Origin: Actinomycetes bacterium
GTDB taxonomy: Bacteria; Actinomycetota; Actinomycetes; Actinomycetales; Cellulomonadaceae
DNA length: 7,438 nt
NCBI GenBank assembly: GCA_023462275.1
Contig: JAEWYD010000032.1
Span: 1 to 7,438 of the forward strand
Reading direction: 5' to 3'
The position numbers and the translations under genes were made by a program. Position 1 is the first letter of the stretch; each line of letters begins with the position of its first letter. The notes beneath the pieces are model-generated. The model had not been told where the DNA came from and did not search any database. It saw only the letters and a list, made by a program, of their open reading frames with translations. Below, in pieces: positions 5,125-7,438 of the stretch.

Positions 5125-7233
5125 TCAGACCCCGGCGGGCACGCGCTCCAGGACGGGCTCCTCCTCGGGCTCCTCCGGGCGGCGCGCGAGGCGCGACGGC
5201 CACCACATCACGCGGCCGACGTCGAGGTTCAGCGCGGTCACGAGCACCGACCGCACGATGATCGTGTCGAGCAGCACGCCGAAGGCGACCGCGAACCCGA
5301 TCTCGACGAACGTCGTCAGCGGCAGCGTGATCATCACCGCGAACGTGCCCGCCAGCACGAGCCCGGCCGAGGTGATGACGCCGCCGGTCGCCGCGAGGCC
5401 GATCAGCGAGCCGCGGCGGTGCCCAACGCGCTCGGCCTCCTCCCGCACGCGGGTCATGAGGAAGATGTTGTAGTCGATGCCGAGCGCGACGAGGAACGTG
5501 AACACGAAGAGCGGGAGCTGGGCGTCCGCCCCCTCGAAGCCGAACCCGTGCCGGAAGATCAGCGCGGACGCGCCCAGCGCCGCGCCGAACGACAGCACGA
5601 CGGTGCCGATGAGGATCAGTGGCGCGACGACCGCCCGCAGCAGCACCATGAGGATGAGGAAGACCGCCAGGAGCATCAGCGGGATGACCACCTGGCTGTC
5701 GCGCCACGCGGACCGCTCCATGTCGAGGTTGATCGCTGTGCTGCCGCCCACCAGGGCGTTCGCGTCCGGGACGGCGTGTACGGCGTCCCGCACGCGGTCG
5801 ATCGTGTCGAACGCCGCCTGGCTGTCCGGCGACGACGTCAGCGTGCCCTCCAGGTACGCGTGGCCGTCCTGCACGGCCGGCTCCGTGACCGACGCCGGGT
5901 CGATGCCGTCGGTCGCCGCGAAGGCCTGCCGCACCGCCTGGGCGGCGTCGGCGTCGGCGATCACCACCACGGGCTGGCCGGCGCCGCCGTCGAAGTGCTG
6001 GGCCAGGACCCGGCCGCCCTCGATCGCCGGCTGGGTGGTCGTGTAGGAGCCCTCGGTCGACAGCCCGGTGGCGTTCAGCTGCACGATGCCGAGCCCGGCG
6101 ATCGCCAGCACCAGCGCGGTGCCGATCCACGTCCGCCGCGGGTGCCGGGCGATGCGGGCGCCGACGCGGGCCCAGAAGCCCTGGATGGTCGGCTCGGCGT
6201 CGCCGACGTGCGGGACGCGCGGCCAGAACACCCAGCGGCCGACGAGCACGAGGAGCGCCGGCAGCAGCGTCAGCATCACGAGCAGGCCGACGACGATGCC
6301 GACGGCGGCGACCGGCCCGAGCCCGGAGCTGGACCGGATGGTCGCGAAGAGCAGGCACAGCATGCCGATGGCGACCGTGGCACCCGACGCGATGATCGCG
6401 GGGCTCGCGCGGTGCAGCGCGACAGCCATGGCGGCGTGCCGGTCGGAATGCCGGCGGAGCTCCTCGCGGTAGCGCGCCACCAGGAGCAACGCGTAGTCCG
6501 TGCCCGCGCCGAACACCAGGACGGTGAGGATGCCGGAGCTCTGCGCGTTCACGGTCAGGCCCATGTGGTCCACGAGCAGGTAGACGACGGCCTGCGCGAC
6601 CGTGAGCGCGACGCCCGCGGAGATCACCGGCAGCAGCCAGAGCACCGGGCTGCGGTAGGTGAGCAGCAGGATGACGATGACGACGCCGGCCGCCGCGTAC
6701 AGCAGCGTGGACTCGATGCCGTCGAACGCGCCGGAGGAGTCCGCGGCGAACCCGGCCGGGCCGGTGACGTAGACCGACATGCCGTTCGCGCCGTCCTCGG
6801 CGGTCGCGCGCATGTCGGCGACCTGGTCCTTGGCGAGCTTCCACCCGTCGGGGCCGAGGTTCAGGGGGACGAGCACCTGGGCGGCCTCGCCGTCCTTCGA
6901 CGGCACGGGCCCGACGACGTCGCCGTCGAGCTGCGGGATCGCGGAGAACTCCGCGACGTCGGCCGTGACCGCGGCGAGGTCGGCCTCGGTCAGGCCGCCC
7001 GGGCGCTCGTAGACGAGGACGGCGGGGATGGTGTCGGAGGAGACGAACGTCGAGGCGACGTCGAGCACCTGGGTCGACTCGGCGCCGCCCGGGAGCCAGC
7101 TCTTGGCCTCGTTGTTCTGGACCCCGGAGAGCTTGCCGGCCAGGGGCCCGACCAGGGCGACGGCGACGAGCCAGAAGGCGATGACGGCGAACTTGGCGTA
7201 GCGGTGGGTGATCCAGCCGGCGACTGAAGACAT
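5125..7233 (-). CDS. MMPL-family (RND superfamily) membrane transporter
   Basis: A 702-residue inner-membrane protein with the two-fold RND/MMPL plan, typical length for the YdfJ/ActII-3-like branch. TM1 is at about 14-34; a first extracytoplasmic domain spans about 35-177; TM2-TM6 lie within about 178-332; TM7 at about 370-390; a second external domain about 391-513; and TM8-TM12 within about 515-665. Each half carries the proton-relay motif: GAGTDYALLLVARYREE (242-258, Asp246-Tyr247) and ALGIDYNIFLMTRVREE (583-599, Asp587-Tyr588). A short acidic cytoplasmic tail follows residue 683. Family members use the proton gradient to export lipids, siderophores, pigments or drugs; the cargo here is unknown. 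The start at 7233 is supported by AGGGA 6 nt upstream and by the usual position of TM1. It converges on the AKR gene, and its upstream region faces a possible divergent gene. Confidence 0.95.
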   Translation of the reverse strand: MSSVAGWITHRYAKFAVIAFWLVAVALVGPLAGKLSGVQNNEAKSWLPGGAESTQVLDVASTFVSSDTIPAVLVYERPGGLTEADLAAVTADVAEFSAIPQLDGDVVGPVPSKDGEAAQVLVPLNLGPDGWKLAKDQVADMRATAEDGANGMSVYVTGPAGFAADSSGAFDGIESTLLYAAAGVVIVILLLTYRSPVLWLLPVISAGVALTVAQAVVYLLVDHMGLTVNAQSSGILTVLVFGAGTDYALLLVARYREELRRHSDRHAAMAVALHRASPAIIASGATVAIGMLCLLFATIRSSSGLGPVAAVGIVVGLLVMLTLLPALLVLVGRWVFWPRVPHVGDAEPTIQGFWARVGARIARHPRRTWIGTALVLAIAGLGIVQLNATGLSTEGSYTTTQPAIEGGRVLAQHFDGGAGQPVVVIADADAAQAVRQAFAATDGIDPASVTEPAVQDGHAYLEGTLTSSPDSQAAFDTIDRVRDAVHAVPDANALVGGSTAINLDMERSAWRDSQVVIPLMLLAVFLILMVLLRAVVAPLILIGTVVLSFGAALGASALIFRHGFGFEGADAQLPLFVFTFLVALGIDYNIFLMTRVREEAERVGHRRGSLIGLAATGGVITSAGLVLAGTFAVMITLPLTTFVEIGFAVAFGVLLDTIIVRSVLVTALNLDVGRVMWWPSRLARRPEEPEEEPVLERVPAGV

Positions 7234-7239
7234 GGGTGA

Positions 7240-7244
7240 TCCCT
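7240..7244 (-). promoter_or_regulatory. ribosome binding site of the MMPL gene
   Basis: AGGGA on the minus strand, 6 nt before the ATG at 7233, the same spacing as for the M20 gene. It supports this start over codons further upstream. Confidence 0.6.
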
Positions 7245-7399
7245 GGGAGTGGCAACGGTGGCTGTTGTCGCCGGGGCGGGAGGTGGCGGTTCACCCGGCG
7301 TGACCAGTCTCACATCGGGCGGGGAGCGCGCCCATGGGTATTTCCCCCGACCGCACCCTGATCGTCCCGCCGCGGATCTCGGGGGTTTTCGGGGGGCAC

Positions 7400-7412
7400 T
7401 CCTGTATCAGGA
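7400..7412. promoter_or_regulatory. 13-bp palindrome before the possible gene at the right edge
   Basis: TCCTG-TAT-CAGGA is a perfect inverted repeat with a 3-nt centre, ending 4 nt before the ATG at 7417. It includes TATCAG at -12 to -7, which resembles a -10 hexamer apart from its last base, and AGGA, which could act as a close ribosome binding site. An operator for the divergent MMPL gene and its neighbour is possible. The rest of the 183-bp gap 7234-7416 shows only CCCATGGG (7331-7338) and GTGA-N6-TCAC (7300-7313), both weak. Confidence 0.35.
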
Positions 7413-7416
7413 CGCC

Positions 7417-7438
7417 ATGTCGCAAAGTGGAGCGAACC
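7417..7438 (+). CDS. possible start of a divergent gene (3' part outside window)
   Basis: ATG at 7417 opens a frame reading MSQSGAN before the window ends. It is preceded by AGGA (7409-7412, only 4 nt away) and a small palindrome. MMPL exporters are often divergent from a TetR- or MarR-type regulator, so such a gene is plausible here, but seven residues carry no family information and the call rests on position alone. Confidence 0.35.

Noticed and set aside
4792..7227. An 811-codon open frame on the plus strand opposite the MMPL gene.
   Set aside because: Its composition is dominated by Arg, Gly, Asp, Glu and His with no domain or membrane segment; the opposite strand encodes a complete MMPL protein with paired proton-relay motifs.
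3203..7294. A 1363-codon open frame on the minus strand.
   Set aside because: It runs antisense through the WYL and reductase genes and then out of frame through the MMPL gene. The translation is a low-complexity mix of Arg, Gly, Ala and Pro, typical of the shadow frame in very GC-rich DNA.
7381..7396. Runs of five and six G around TTTTC as a possible G-quadruplex.
   Set aside because: Only two strong G-runs are present close together; four are needed for an intramolecular quadruplex.

Overview
The window is very GC-rich (roughly three quarters G+C by eye), with dense coding and third positions that are almost all G or C. This, together with gene families such as a WYL regulator and an MMPL exporter, points to the chromosome of a high-GC actinomycete. 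A Micrococcales-type organism would fit, but the genus cannot be read from the sequence. I see no mobile element, CRISPR array, tRNA or rRNA, and no sign of recent transfer.

Layout from left to right: (1) the 3' end of an alpha/beta hydrolase gene (+), converging on (2) a complete M20 metallopeptidase/amidohydrolase gene (-). (3) A 233-bp divergent intergenic region carries three copies of a 19-bp repeat arranged as an imperfect palindrome plus an extra arm. (4) Next is a GNAT acetyltransferase (+) with an unusual C-terminal helix-hairpin-helix domain resembling the RNA polymerase alpha C-terminal domain. (5) A convergent gap of about 160 bp holds two hairpins. (6) A VOC/glyoxalase-like protein (-) is divergent from (7) a WYL-domain regulator (+), which is followed by (8) an aldo/keto reductase (+) whose start sits 7 nt after a -10-like hexamer, suggesting a leaderless mRNA. 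(9) A short convergent gap full of G/C hairpins leads to (10) a complete 702-residue MMPL-family transporter (-). (11) The last 22 bases may be the start of a divergent gene (+).

Functionally the best-linked group is VOC protein, WYL regulator and aldo/keto reductase. The regulator lies between two small-molecule or carbonyl-handling proteins and shares a 62-bp divergent control region with the first, so local control is likely but not shown. The other genes look like independent housekeeping or accessory functions. Overall this is an ordinary chromosomal stretch; the intergenic repeat cluster and the acetyltransferase fusion are the two items most worth following. No clear new multi-gene system is visible.
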